DNA of 64,000 bases from a virus. Where the stretch lies: IMG/VR virus record IMGVR_UViG_3300043448_000837, positions 50,041 through 114,040 of that record; one strand, 5' to 3'. Numbering within the stretch: position 1 is the stretch's first letter; every line of letters begins with the position of its first letter. The position numbers and the translations under genes are program-made. Positions 15,419 through 22,986 of this stretch are shown here, piece after piece. The notes under the pieces are model-generated. The model was not told where the DNA came from. It ran no database searches and saw only the letters and a program-made list of their open reading frames with translations.

Positions 15419-16276
15419 TTACCGTCTGTCTTGGGCGGTTAACCGCCCCTTCACCCATCCTAAGGGTTCTTCACCAGGGATGAACATTTTTTCGACAACT
15501 TGCTTCAGGTTTTTGTACCACCTCATGCTCTTAGTTTTAGGTTCCACCCCAAACATAGGGTTATTGCTCCCGGCGACGGCCAAACTTTTCAGTTTACGGG
15601 TCTCCTCCAAGATAGGTTTTCTCCCGTTCCTCCACCCCTCGGGTAAATCGGAGTTTGGGGGTATCATTGTTTCTCGCTCACCATTGGTAATCCACACCCA
15701 TTCATCAATCCTGAAGCAGTTTTCTCTCATTTTTTGGAGGGTCTCTTCTGAGGCTTTTTTGCCCTTCCTGCCTAGTCCGATTTTTCTTTTTCTCTCCTCC
15801 GAGTGGGGTCCTCGGATTTGCCCTCGATTTTTTGAGCCACCTGTCTTACCCATTTCGGAGTAAAATTCAAAAGATCGTTTCGGGAAGTTCGCTGTTCTGT
15901 TATGGTGGGCCTGCCACTTTACACGTAGTGTTTCAAACAACGGGGGAAGAACTTCCCTAGGCACCATAGCAAAGCATTTCCTGCCGGTAACTTCACTCTG
16001 GATAACACCGGCAATCCAATGCTGATAGGTTGTTAGTGACTGAGAGTTTAATGGAGTCAGTAAACCTCCCTCGCAGTCAGGGACTTCAATATGATGAATT
16101 TCTCTACCGTACCAATCCCAATCTTCTTCTGATAAGCGAAGGTTAGCAATGTGGCAATCGTACAAAAAGTCGCTGTAAATGTCTTCTACAGAACGCATGA
16201 CATCAGAATAACTAACGTTATTATACCCGTGTCCGGTATGAGGTAAGTTAAAGTCTGTGCTAGCCGCCCTCCTCAC
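15419..16276 (-). CDS. Putative homing endonuclease (HNH-like with NUMOD3-type repeats)
   Basis: About 285 residues from GTG 16276; start uncertain, there is no ATG near the AGGAGG. The N-terminal half has an HH motif (REIHHIEVP) followed by GGLLTPLNSQSLTTYQHW and KWQAHHN, reminiscent of HNH-type mobile nucleases. The second half has serine/glutamate-rich helix repeats (HSEERKRKIG, SEETLQKMRE) like NUMOD3 DNA-binding modules, and NPMFG. It sits beside a degraded terminator-promoter element, consistent with insertion of a free-standing mobile gene. Confidence 0.55.
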   Translation of the reverse strand: MRRAASTDFNLPHTGHGYNNVSYSDVMRSVEDIYSDFLYDCHIANLRLSEEDWDWYGREIHHIEVPDCEGGLLTPLNSQSLTTYQHWIAGVIQSEVTGRKCFAMVPREVLPPLFETLRVKWQAHHNRTANFPKRSFEFYSEMGKTGGSKNRGQIRGPHSEERKRKIGLGRKGKKASEETLQKMRENCFRIDEWVWITNGERETMIPPNSDLPEGWRNGRKPILEETRKLKSLAVAGSNNPMFGVEPKTKSMRWYKNLKQVVEKMFIPGEEPLGWVKGRLTAQDRR

Positions 16277-16442
16277 TGTCAAACGTGAAATACTCGTAGA
16301 TTTCGCTCATAACGCATTGCTCGATGTGCGCTATGATTGACCCTTCGTTCGGATTTTCCACGTGTTTGTGGGCTCGTGCGTATCCCCGTCTCACACCCTG
16401 CTCGATTGCCATCTCCAGGATGACTCTAGTCTTCGGTTTCAT
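16260..16442 (-). CDS. Hypothetical 60-residue protein
   Basis: MKPKTRVILEMAIEQGVRRGYARAHKHVENP pattern, which I associate with many cyanophages. Function unknown. Overlaps its neighbours by 17 nt on each side. Confidence 0.6.
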   Translation of the reverse strand: MKPKTRVILEMAIEQGVRRGYARAHKHVENPNEGSIIAHIEQCVMSEIYEYFTFDSEEGG

Positions 16443-16605
16443 CGTCGTCTCCCCACCTTAGAACAAGGTGATCATAGGTTCCTGCGAAGTAGTGGTAAAG
16501 TTGTCTGGCGAAGATCTCGTACGGCTCGCCTTGCCCTTCGATTGCGGAAGTTACCGCCACTTGCCAGAAGATTCGAAGGTGGTCTTTTTCAGGGAGTGGT
16601 TTCAT
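16426..16605 (-). CDS. Hypothetical 59-residue protein
   Basis: MKPLPEKDHLRIFWQVA... ending DDDETED, small and acidic. Supported by overlaps with both neighbours. Confidence 0.55.
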   Translation of the reverse strand: MKPLPEKDHLRIFWQVAVTSAIEGQGEPYEIFARQLYHYFAGTYDHLVLRWGDDDETED

Positions 16606-16772
16606 CGTACCCTACTATCAAAGATTTTCTTGAGTTCGTTATGAACTGTTCGCAGTTCATCGTACCCATTGTTAATAGTCAATAAATCTTTATTGTGCCC
16701 AAAAAGACTGAAAAGTTGTCGCAGTTGCTCTTCTGAGAGTGTGAGTTTGTAGTTCTTTTGGATTTCAATCAT
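16602..16772 (-). CDS. Hypothetical 56-residue protein
   Basis: MIEIQKNYKLTLSEEQLRQLFSLFG, helical. ATGA overlap with the next gene. First gene of the AT-rich cassette by composition. Confidence 0.55.
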   Translation of the reverse strand: MIEIQKNYKLTLSEEQLRQLFSLFGHNKDLLTINNGYDELRTVHNELKKIFDSRVR

Positions 16773-16939
16773 AGTTTATTCCTGTAAGTGTATGTAATTT
16801 CTCCAGTTTCCTTATTCATCAGGTGTGCCCAGTCAGTTGGAAGTGTATCACAACAATCCCGAAACTTTTCAGTTGAAGATACTTCCATCACAATAGGAAG
16901 ATTGTTAGAATGATGATAAAAGATTGCTACAAGAGTCAT
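16769..16939 (-). CDS. Hypothetical 56-residue protein
   Basis: MTLVAIFYHHSNNLPIVME..., with AGGAA ribosome-binding site and TATAAT about 22 nt further upstream. Function unknown. Confidence 0.55.
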   Translation of the reverse strand: MTLVAIFYHHSNNLPIVMEVSSTEKFRDCCDTLPTDWAHLMNKETGEITYTYRNKL

Positions 16940-17011
16940 AAGAGGTTCCTGTGTGTATGAGAATATTATAAGGCACTCACAGGGTCTGCGGTGAGGTCTT
17001 GTGCCAGTTCT
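16940..17011 (-). promoter_or_regulatory. Promoter with leader, AT-rich cassette (copy a)
   Basis: GTGCCTTATAATATTCTCATACACACAGGAACCTC is split as TATAAT, a leader of about 20 nt and an AGGAA ribosome-binding site. The same layout recurs at 17.2 and 17.8 kb and differs from the leaderless elements. Confidence 0.6.
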
Positions 17012-17197
17012 TCAAGTGTCAAGTCGTTCCCAAAACATATCAATCATACCACAATTTACTGATGTCCAGAAAACTTGATAGGATTTTCCATCAATAAACA
17101 TAGTCGTGCCAGTTTGGTTCCTAATCTCATCAGGGTCAAGAATTTCTTGGGTTATCCAAAACTTCCAATCATTAAAGCATCTTATAAAATCACACAT
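17012..17197 (-). CDS. Hypothetical 61-residue protein
   Basis: Starts at MCDFIRCFNDWKFW after AAAGGAAC. AT-rich codons. Function unknown. Confidence 0.55.
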   Translation of the reverse strand: MCDFIRCFNDWKFWITQEILDPDEIRNQTGTTMFIDGKSYQVFWTSVNCGMIDMFWERLDT

Positions 17198-17265
17198 TAA
17201 AGTTCCTTTGTTTGTCCTACTATTATAAGGCATTTACAGGGTCTATGGTGAGGTCTTGTGCCAGT
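17198..17265 (-). promoter_or_regulatory. Promoter with leader, AT-rich cassette (copy b)
   Basis: TTATAATAG with a short leader and GGAAC before the ATG at 17197. Confidence 0.55.
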
Positions 17266-17766
17266 TTAGGGAGTGTCCAGAAGTGCCTTGAGTGCTTCTT
17301 TGAGTTTCTTATTTTCTTCCTCAAGTTCTTTAACTTTTTGAGAAAGAGAAGTATCATCTTGAGTTTCTTCTTTCTTCTCAAGAATAGTTCCAGTTACATT
17401 AGCACCCTCAAGGTTAGCACACCTAAGGTTAGCATACTCAAGGTAAGCACCCCGAAGGTAAGCACCCACAAGGTTAGCATCCCTAAGGTTAGCATACCTA
17501 AGGTTAGCACCCCGAAGGTTAGCATCCACAAGGTCAGCACCCCGAAGGTTAGCACCCACAAGGTTAGCACCCCGAAGGTTAGCATCCACAAGGTCAGCAC
17601 CCACAAGGTTAGCACCCCGAAGGTTAGCATCCACAAGGTCAGCACCCCGAAGGTTAGCACCCACAAGGTTAGCACCCCGAAGGTTAGCATCCACAAGGTC
17701 AGCACCCCGAAGGTTAGCACCCACAAGGTAAGCACCAGGTTTGATTTCGTATCCGTTGATTTTCAT
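17266..17766 (-). CDS. Pentapeptide-repeat protein with C-terminal coiled coil
   Basis: 166 residues from [11 protein letters not shown]. Roughly residues 10-125 are tandem A-(N/D)-L-x-x pentapeptides ([15 protein letters not shown]...), which fold as a right-handed quadrilateral beta-helix. The tail from about residue 130 ([11 protein letters not shown]...[18 protein letters not shown]) is a coiled coil. The DNA is itself a 15/30-bp tandem array of near-identical units, so the repeat number has probably changed recently. Pentapeptide proteins can mimic DNA (gyrase inhibitors) or act as scaffolds; the role here is unknown. Confidence 0.75.
   Translation of the reverse strand: MKINGYEIKPGAYLVGANLRGADLVDANLRGANLVGANLRGADLVDANLRGANLVGADLVDANLRGANLVGANLRGADLVDANLRGANLRYANLRDANLVGAYLRGAYLEYANLRCANLEGANVTGTILEKKEETQDDTSLSQKVKELEEENKKLKEALKALLDTP
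17400..17740 (-). repeat. Tandem 15-bp repeat inside the pentapeptide gene
   Basis: About 22 head-to-tail copies of a 15-bp unit of the form AACCTT(C/G)GGGGTGCT and variants, grouped into 45-60-bp higher-order units that recur exactly. Confidence 0.85.
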
Positions 17767-17836
17767 AAGAGGTGTCTGTGTGTATGAGAGTATTATAAGG
17801 CAAAACACACTCCATCACAAGGAGGAGTGTGCCAGT
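17767..17836 (-). promoter_or_regulatory. Terminator and promoter, AT-rich cassette (copy c)
   Basis: CACACTCCTCCTTGTGATGGAGTGTG hairpin followed by TTTTGCCTTATAAT, then a short leader with AGACACC before the pentapeptide gene. Confidence 0.55.
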
Positions 17837-18022
17837 TTAGGGAGTGTCCTGATAATACATATCCTCTTCATATTTTACATAATCACTTTGAAGATAGTTA
17901 AAGAACTCTCCGTCTTCACTTCTCATAGTATAGCACCACTCATCAAAGATTTCTCCAATCCAATACCACCCGACTTGGATTTTTTCAAAGAAGTTCATAG
18001 GACGATTGTAGAGTTTAGTCAT
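17837..18022 (-). CDS. Hypothetical 61-residue protein
   Basis: Acidic, aromatic-rich (GWYWIGEIFDEWCY). Function unknown; ATGA overlap with the upstream membrane-protein gene. Confidence 0.55.
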   Translation of the reverse strand: MTKLYNRPMNFFEKIQVGWYWIGEIFDEWCYTMRSEDGEFFNYLQSDYVKYEEDMYYQDTP

Positions 18023-18192
18023 TTATCGTGAAACCAATTGTAAGCAATCATCCACAATACTCCCCAAGCAGTTCCAAACATAAACCACAAAACATACTGT
18101 GGAAAGAACAAAGCAACTAACAGAACACCAAACCAAAGTGAAGGAACATAGATTGTTTTTAGAGATTTGATGTATTTGAGTAGTTTAGTCAT
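18019..18192 (-). CDS. Small membrane protein, 57 residues
   Basis: Two hydrophobic helices (VPSLWFGVLLVALFF and VLWFMFGTAWGVLWMIA). Overlaps both neighbours by 4 nt. Confidence 0.6.
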   Translation of the reverse strand: MTKLLKYIKSLKTIYVPSLWFGVLLVALFFPQYVLWFMFGTAWGVLWMIAYNWFHDK

Positions 18193-18356
18193 TCTTCATC
18201 CTCATTATAAAACTCATCCCAATCAGGATGAGGAAGTCCAGCAACTACCATTTCACCACATTCAGGACAGTGAAACATACCAATAGGAGCATCTTTGTAG
18301 ATGTCTGCTGTTGGGTCAAAAGTGCATTTAGTCATTTCAATTTTGTAATTAGTCAT
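18189..18356 (-). CDS. Zinc-ribbon-like small protein, 55 residues
   Basis: FHCPECGEMVV gives one C-x-x-C pair; acidic tail DWDEFYNEDEE. Function unknown. Confidence 0.5.
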   Translation of the reverse strand: MTNYKIEMTKCTFDPTADIYKDAPIGMFHCPECGEMVVAGLPHPDWDEFYNEDEE

Positions 18357-18362
18357 AAGTCT

Positions 18363-18524
18363 TTAAATAGTATGATACGAACTTAGGTGTTCATTAACAT
18401 AAGCAATCGCTTTCTTAATATCTCCATTTGTTGAGTATAATGCCTTCTTGCAATCCATTATCCCGGCACCAGTTATTTCACGCAACTCTTTAATTAACTT
18501 AGGGTCTTTATGAGGTTCAGTCAT
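18363..18524 (-). CDS. Stand-alone EF-Ts N-terminal (UBA-like) domain protein
   Basis: 53 residues. [21 protein letters not shown] followed by [11 protein letters not shown] is the hallmark N-terminal helical domain of elongation factor Ts, including the T-G-A-G-x-M-D-C-K-K-A-L block that contacts EF-Tu. The rest of EF-Ts (core and dimerisation domains) is absent and the frame ends with a normal TAA 4 nt before the neighbouring gene. The ATG overlaps the upstream stop, so it is a deliberately kept small gene. It may bind host EF-Tu; the effect is unknown. Confidence 0.7.
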   Translation of the reverse strand: MTEPHKDPKLIKELREITGAGIMDCKKALYSTNGDIKKAIAYVNEHLSSYHTI

Positions 18525-18721
18525 TTCAAGTTATCCATAAGAAATTGTTTGTAATCATCTTGTCCTTTATAATACTCATCGGAATAATCAGGATTATCAA
18601 TTGTATAATCGGGCAACCACTCCTTCAGTAGTTTTATCATTTCTATGACAAACCTTGGGTCGTGTAGTCCTCCCGTTTTTTTAAGATAATAGAAAAAGAA
18701 AGATTCTTTGTTTATACTCAT
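18521..18721 (-). CDS. Hypothetical 66-residue protein
   Basis: Aromatic/acidic, AT-rich codons, coupled by ATGA overlaps. Function unknown. Confidence 0.55.
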   Translation of the reverse strand: MSINKESFFFYYLKKTGGLHDPRFVIEMIKLLKEWLPDYTIDNPDYSDEYYKGQDDYKQFLMDNLK

Positions 18722-18903
18722 TTTTTCACCTCACAAGAAGCAATAAGTTTTACGATGTGATAGTATTCTTTGTAGTGCTCTGTATTATTCCATTCTTCAT
18801 AGGCATCTTCTATTGTAAGATAAATGTGCTGATTGGTCTTATGTAAATCAGCATAGACTTTACCATCCTGCCTCTTCAACATAATCACATAGAATTCAGT
18901 CAT
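18718..18903 (-). CDS. Hypothetical 61-residue protein
   Basis: MTEFYVIMLKRQDGKVYADLH, likely a small alpha/beta fold. Last upstream gene with the AT-rich composition. Confidence 0.55.
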   Translation of the reverse strand: MTEFYVIMLKRQDGKVYADLHKTNQHIYLTIEDAYEEWNNTEHYKEYYHIVKLIASCEVKK

Positions 18904-19124
18904 TCTTCATCCTCTGCAATTTTCCAGTGTTTGTCCTGCAAGTTTCCGAAACGGTTGGATCCAGTCCGAGTAGACACCCAGAAGAAGTATTTGCGGTTCT
19001 CGGATGCCAGAAACAACTCACCGCCAGTGTCCTGTTCGACAATGCACAGTGGGTTGCCATCCATTGAGTTTGCTAGGCGATTCTTCGCCTTGGCGCTGAG
19101 TGCTTCGACTCTGACTTTCCTCAT
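18900..19124 (-). CDS. Hypothetical 74-residue protein
   Basis: MRKVRVEALSAKAKNRLANSMDG, basic start and acidic end. Composition returns to the GC-richer norm here. Function unknown. Confidence 0.6.
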   Translation of the reverse strand: MRKVRVEALSAKAKNRLANSMDGNPLCIVEQDTGGELFLASENRKYFFWVSTRTGSNRFGNLQDKHWKIAEDEE

Positions 19125-19723
19125 TTAAAACTAATCACAGTGGGCATCGGAGCGTTGTAGGCAAGCTCCTTCAGGTTGAGACGCTTCGCGTCGTGAGCGT
19201 AGTGGAAGAACCCGCTGTTGGTTCCTTGCCACATGCGGGTAGGATTGCAAGCATGCTTATCAGCAAGGTTGCCAGACTGAGCACGCATAGCTTTCAGGGC
19301 GCGAGCACACTCGTCGTATGACAGATTCAGGTCGGTTTCAACACGCCACAGCAGGCGGTAGGATTGGTTGCGGAAACGACCGTCGTTGGAAAAGGTGAAG
19401 TAACCGAGCCAAGGCTTCATGTCGAAGTAGTTAAACCACTGGACCATATCGTTACCGGAAACTTCGCAAACGTCAAAGTCGAGACCGACAAGCGTTTGAG
19501 TGCGCCAGCAGAGCTTTTCAAACTGGAGTTCCATCAGATCGCGACCGTTCAGGAGACCACCGTAAAAAGGGCAACCTTTCTCGGTCACAAGGCGAATGAA
19601 TTCGTGCTCGTGCAGCGCCTCCCAGGGACGCTGAATCATACGCTCGCGGAGCTTACCGTACTCCTGGAGAGTTTCGGGCTTGGACTGACGGGGATCGCCG
19701 AGGTGGCAGAGGACTTTGTTCAT
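19121..19723 (-). CDS. Possible archaeo-eukaryotic-primase-like (PrimPol) protein
   Basis: 200 residues. VGLDFDVCEV has the h-D-x-D metal motif of primase-polymerases; it is followed by a phenylalanine-rich strand with S/N, YRLLWRVE, and a C-terminal DKHACNPTRMWQGT segment resembling the D...N-P-x-R pattern of plasmid/phage AEP proteins. Could prime replication. The call is by motif order only. Starts 6 nt after TATAGT. Confidence 0.4.
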   Translation of the reverse strand: MNKVLCHLGDPRQSKPETLQEYGKLRERMIQRPWEALHEHEFIRLVTEKGCPFYGGLLNGRDLMELQFEKLCWRTQTLVGLDFDVCEVSGNDMVQWFNYFDMKPWLGYFTFSNDGRFRNQSYRLLWRVETDLNLSYDECARALKAMRAQSGNLADKHACNPTRMWQGTNSGFFHYAHDAKRLNLKELAYNAPMPTVISFK

Positions 19724-19796
19724 GATATAACTATAGCGTGGTTTGGCTGTTTTGGAAAGGGGGGCAAACCGCCCTCCCAGGTACGGTTAACCGCCC
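19724..19796 (-). promoter_or_regulatory. Fused terminator-promoter element 7
   Basis: GGGCGGTTTGCCCCCC hairpin, weak TTTCCA -35, TATAGT, TATATC, ATG. Confidence 0.7.
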
Positions 19797-20600
19797 TCAC
19801 GGCAAAGTAAGTTCAAGAAGTGGGTTAAAGTCTGGATTAAGATCGCTGGAGTTTACCCCGGTGTAGTAACCACGCGGATTACATATTACACGACAATCGC
19901 CGATGTTGTAATCGAATGAGTTATGTGTGTGTCCGTGCGACCAAACTTTAATTTGAGGGTGCGCCAAGATGTAATCGTTCATGTCGGTAACATACGCCCC
20001 GTTCGCAATACCTGCAGAACGATATTTCGGGTGAACGGACTGGTAAGAAGGGGCATGATGTGTCATTACCCATATTTTTCTCATCTTCATCTCGTTGAGT
20101 TTCTCTGTCAGAAATTTGCGAGATCTTTTATGAAAAGACAAAGTATCGTCCGGGGTCATCTTTCGGTATTTTGATGTTATTCGAACGGTCTTATAGTCGT
20201 TCATGCACTGAGCCGCCTCCATCATTTCCAGTGCATTCTCGTTGCGAAAATCTGTCCAAAACGTTGAACCAATGAACATCCAGTCTTCGACCTCAGCGAT
20301 GTTGTCTTCCAGCAACTCAATACCTTTGGGAAGGTTATCGCGAAGAGCAACCCAGGTTCCCTCGTAGTTGTATCCGTAGTGCTCGTGATTTCCAGCGATG
20401 TAAAGAACCCGATCAAAGTTTTTCAGACACTTATCCAGAAAGTCAAGATAGACTTTCCGAAGGGGTCCGTTTGTTTTCAGGTGCTTTGCGCACAGAATGT
20501 CTCCCCCGAGAACCAGAACATCGCCGGTGCCGAGGTCAGGAACTTCCCCACCACTACAAAACTCGAGGTGCAGATCGGATACGACTCTTACTGTTGTCAT
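19797..20600 (-). CDS. Metallophosphoesterase
   Basis: 267 residues. VVSDLHLEF, GGDILC, AGNHEHYG, THHAPS and GHTHNSFD form the five metal-binding blocks of calcineurin-like phosphoesterases. Closest in style to cellular YfcE/ICC-type enzymes; substrate unknown. Overlaps the upstream small basic gene by 4 nt. Confidence 0.8.
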   Translation of the reverse strand: MTTVRVVSDLHLEFCSGGEVPDLGTGDVLVLGGDILCAKHLKTNGPLRKVYLDFLDKCLKNFDRVLYIAGNHEHYGYNYEGTWVALRDNLPKGIELLEDNIAEVEDWMFIGSTFWTDFRNENALEMMEAAQCMNDYKTVRITSKYRKMTPDDTLSFHKRSRKFLTEKLNEMKMRKIWVMTHHAPSYQSVHPKYRSAGIANGAYVTDMNDYILAHPQIKVWSHGHTHNSFDYNIGDCRVICNPRGYYTGVNSSDLNPDFNPLLELTLP

Positions 20601-20728
20601 TTCACTAGCTCAAATTTCTTCTTCAGTGCATTGAGAGATTGTTTTCGTGCGCGAATTTGCCCTTTGCACAAACCTTTCGTCTGCTTACGCTTTCCGGAGT
20701 TATGCAGCCAGTTCGGTACTCTTTTCAT
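20597..20728 (-). CDS. Small basic 43-residue protein
   Basis: MKRVPNWLHNSGKRKQTKG, very Lys/Arg-rich, with a helical C-terminus. Starts 6 nt after TATGCT and ends in an ATGA overlap with the phosphoesterase gene. Probably nucleic-acid binding; function unknown. Confidence 0.55.
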   Translation of the reverse strand: MKRVPNWLHNSGKRKQTKGLCKGQIRARKQSLNALKKKFELVK

Positions 20729-20854
20729 GCTTCAAGCATAGCTCAAAAGGCGGTCCCCGTAAAGCCGGGAAACCGCCCTAAGAAGGTAGGGGAAACCCTA
20801 CCCGTCGAAAACAGCCTGCAGCGGGCCTCAACCGGTGGCTAGGCCCACCGTCCC
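20729..20854 (-). promoter_or_regulatory. Two terminator hairpins plus promoter element 8
   Basis: Minus strand: GGTGGGCCTAGCCACC hairpin, then GGTAGGGTTTCCCCTACC followed by TTCTT, then GGCGGTTTCCCGGC..., and TATGCT 6 nt before the ATG at 20728. Confidence 0.6.
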
Positions 20855-21097
20855 TCACACAGCGGCAGGCTCCGCAGCGGGCTCCTCGGTGGCCTCAGGG
20901 AGCGTCAGGCCGAAGGCCTCAAGGATGTCAGGGTAACCAGCTTGAACGATCGCACGGAGAAGTCCGTCGTCGTCCATTTGGCTTACAGCAGCTTGGACAG
21001 CTTCGCTGTAAACACGAATCAGCTCGCGCAGGGGAGCGTTTTCACAAACGCGGGAAACGAGAACGTTTACCACGTCGTCACGATTTTCGATAGCCAT
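20855..21097 (-). CDS. Hypothetical 80-residue protein
   Basis: Helical acidic protein with an Ala/Pro/Glu-rich tail (EEPAAEPAAV). Directly downstream of three tRNAs on the same strand. Function unknown. Confidence 0.6.
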   Translation of the reverse strand: MAIENRDDVVNVLVSRVCENAPLRELIRVYSEAVQAAVSQMDDDGLLRAIVQAGYPDILEAFGLTLPEATEEPAAEPAAV

Positions 21098-21152
21098 AGT
21101 ATGTTGTTACTAAGATTGTAAATTGGGTAGTTACGGGGAAGTTCGTAACTAA

Positions 21153-21238
21153 CGGAGAGAACAGGACTCGAACCTGCGAAGGGTTTTATCCCCCGACCGC
21201 TCTCGAAACGGCGTCCTCGACCGAACCGGACTCTCTCC
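21153..21238 (-). tRNA. trnS-CGA: tRNA-Ser(CGA)
   Basis: Acceptor GGAGAGA/TCTCTCC, loop TTCGAGA, long variable arm. Anticodon CGA. Confidence 0.85.
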
Positions 21239-21242
21239 AAGG

Positions 21243-21324
21243 TGTCCCCTGCCGGACTTGAACCGGCACGACTACTGTCAGCGCATTTTAAGTGCGCCGC
21301 GCCTACCAATTACGCCAAGGGGAC
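21243..21324 (-). tRNA. trnL-UAA: tRNA-Leu(UAA)
   Basis: Acceptor GTCCCCT/AGGGGAC, anticodon arm GCGCA-CTTAAAA-TGCGC, long variable arm, encoded CC after the discriminator. No intron. Confidence 0.85.
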
Positions 21325-21326
21325 AA

Positions 21327-21401
21327 GGTGCTCAGTGCGAGGATCGAACTCGCCTGTATCCGATTATGAGTCGGGTGCTTTCACCAGATAGCTAACTGAG
21401 C
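21327..21401 (-). tRNA. tRNA with CAU anticodon (Met or Ile2)
   Basis: Acceptor GCTCAGT/ACTGAGC, loop CTCATAA. With CAU the identity could be elongator Met or lysidine-dependent Ile; sequence alone does not decide. Confidence 0.8.
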
Positions 21402-21429
21402 AAAACTTGTGTTGAACTCCGAAAACAGT

Positions 21430-21705
21430 TTAGCTAGAACTCACGAGCCGGTAAATTGGGCCGATTCGGTTTCGGAACATGAGCTCGATCGTTGCAAGTT
21501 CTGGCGACCTTTCAGCTTTCTTGCGAGATTGAGAATCCTTCCAGAAGATTAACGTCTCGACCATTCCCCCAGGGTTGACTGAGTGGGTCTTGCGCAAGAA
21601 GCCACGTTGACGTTGAAGCCAAGGGAGCCAGACTTGATTGTCGGCGGTGATGAAATCTTCTACAAGGTGGGGCGTAACCTGGAATAGCAGACGCTCAATT
21701 TCCAC
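21430..21705 (-). CDS. TIGR03792-like ferredoxin-fold protein
   Basis: 91 residues from a GTG at 21705 (VEIERLLFQV), overlapping the upstream zinc-finger gene. The pattern LV..F...D...W.P.LQ.Q.GFL.K....P....E....FW matches a small cyanobacterial family related to antibiotic monooxygenase-type dimeric barrels. Host-derived; function unknown. Confidence 0.5.
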   Translation of the reverse strand: MEIERLLFQVTPHLVEDFITADNQVWLPWLQRQRGFLRKTHSVNPGGMVETLIFWKDSQSRKKAERSPELATIELMFRNRIGPIYRLVSSS

Positions 21706-21958
21706 GCTTCCACTCCTCCCACTTGTCAACGGGGCACCGCATATTGGCTGACGCAGTCTTCAGCGGCATGAAACAACCGCAAACCTCACAGGTTTGACTG
21801 TCGCTGCGGTAACGGTCGCAGCTTTCACAGATTGCCATCCGCTCTTTCGCCACGGCGCGAGGGGCAATCGTTGGATCCTCGAGAAGTCGCTTCGCCGTGT
21901 CTTTGATCGAGGCTGCGAAACTTCGACGACAACAATCCGGATCGTTCACATCCCCCAT
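21695..21958 (-). CDS. Zinc-finger protein, 87 residues
   Basis: ICESCDRY, CEVCGCFMPLK and CPVDKW give three cysteine pairs, a small phage zinc-binding pattern. N-terminal CC. Function unknown. Confidence 0.6.
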   Translation of the reverse strand: MGDVNDPDCCRRSFAASIKDTAKRLLEDPTIAPRAVAKERMAICESCDRYRSDSQTCEVCGCFMPLKTASANMRCPVDKWEEWKRGN

Positions 21959-22131
21959 GCTTTTCTCCGTTGAGCGTTTTCAGGGTCGCAATTTTTCGCG
22001 TATTCCATTGGAGTAACCATGAGCCATTCCCCCGAGTTTTCTCCAGAAATTAGAGGGAGAGTTTCGTCGTGGGTTAAATTCTCGTATTCGGATCCGTCTC
22101 GCATTCTGACTCGATAAAGAGGTTCACCCAT
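21946..22131 (-). CDS. Hypothetical 61-residue protein
   Basis: Starts at MGEPLYRVRMRDGSEYENL (TGATG overlap with the upstream stop). Small beta-rich protein; function unknown. Confidence 0.5.
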   Translation of the reverse strand: MGEPLYRVRMRDGSEYENLTHDETLPLISGENSGEWLMVTPMEYAKNCDPENAQRRKAWGM

Positions 22132-22613
22132 CAGTCCCAATACGAATGAAGTGTGCGAAGATGCGAGAGTATTATACCGTCCTCGACAGAGCGGTAAACT
22201 GAGGGCAGCTTTCCGTGTTGCTTGTAGTATGCCAGCTCAGAAACAACGGCACGAGTCACGGTGCAATCGGCAACCCACTCACGAAACCAGAAACAATCGA
22301 ACTTTTCAATATACCGCCAAGTGGGATCTTCGTGGGTCCACGCTCTGCCATAACCATCGTACTTACTAGAAAGACTCCAGCCCAGATCGTCGCAAATCCA
22401 GGCATCGTAACGCTCAGGGTCGTCGATAGTGAGGACCTGTTTATACTCTTCGGATCCGCCCTTTGCTTGACACCAGACGAAGTCTTCGCCGGGATCGTTT
22501 GAACGACTGCATTTGAAAACGCAGTTGACTATCATGTAGGGGACATTGGGCCACGGTTTAGGCGACTCCGAGGTACGAAAGTCCACCCGAAGGTTTGTGA
22601 TTTGCAAAGCCAT
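22131..22613 (-). CDS. Hypothetical 160-residue protein
   Basis: Tryptophan-rich, predicted alpha/beta; unrecognised. A TATAAT box lies inside its 3' end (about 22165) and may drive the downstream genes. Confidence 0.55.
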   Translation of the reverse strand: MALQITNLRVDFRTSESPKPWPNVPYMIVNCVFKCSRSNDPGEDFVWCQAKGGSEEYKQVLTIDDPERYDAWICDDLGWSLSSKYDGYGRAWTHEDPTWRYIEKFDCFWFREWVADCTVTRAVVSELAYYKQHGKLPSVYRSVEDGIILSHLRTLHSYWD

Positions 22614-22635
22614 GATTTATCTCTCAGAAGAATAA

Positions 22636-22986
22636 TCAGTCATCGAGTTGCTCCAGTGCGCGGCGGATAAGTGCGAGCTCTTCAGGGCCAAACGTGACAT
22701 AGGCTCCGTCTGTTCCCGCTGGTTTTGCCAATTCCAACGCTTGTTCCTTCAAGCTCGGCGGCTTGGGACGGCGGGCGGCGCGGAGGGCAGGGATGGCCAT
22801 GCCGTCTTCGCCCCAATAGCCCATGCGCTTCATCCATTCAATGACGGCATCCAGCTCCTGGTCGGCACCCCATTGGGCGGCTTTTCTGGCAACGTAGTGT
22901 ACTACCGATTTCTTTTTGTTTGAAGCTTCGTCCATCCACTGGTGCAGCAAGTTTACCGGTGGTGGGGTGATGTTGTAGTCAGTCAT
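22636..22986 (-). CDS. TPPPE-family protein, copy 3
   Basis: 116 residues: ITPPPVNLLHQW, AAQWGADQEL, RRPKPPSLKE, IRRALEQLDD. Third paralogue of the family. Confidence 0.6.
   Translation of the reverse strand: MTDYNITPPPVNLLHQWMDEASNKKKSVVHYVARKAAQWGADQELDAVIEWMKRMGYWGEDGMAIPALRAARRPKPPSLKEQALELAKPAGTDGAYVTFGPEELALIRRALEQLDD

Noticed and set aside
17212-17787. 191-residue plus-strand ORF with Lys-Val-Ser repeats
   Set aside because: It is the antisense shadow of the tandem-repeat pentapeptide gene.
16940-17830. Insertion sequence
   Set aside because: No transposase and no terminal inverted repeats; the repeats are a coding tandem array.
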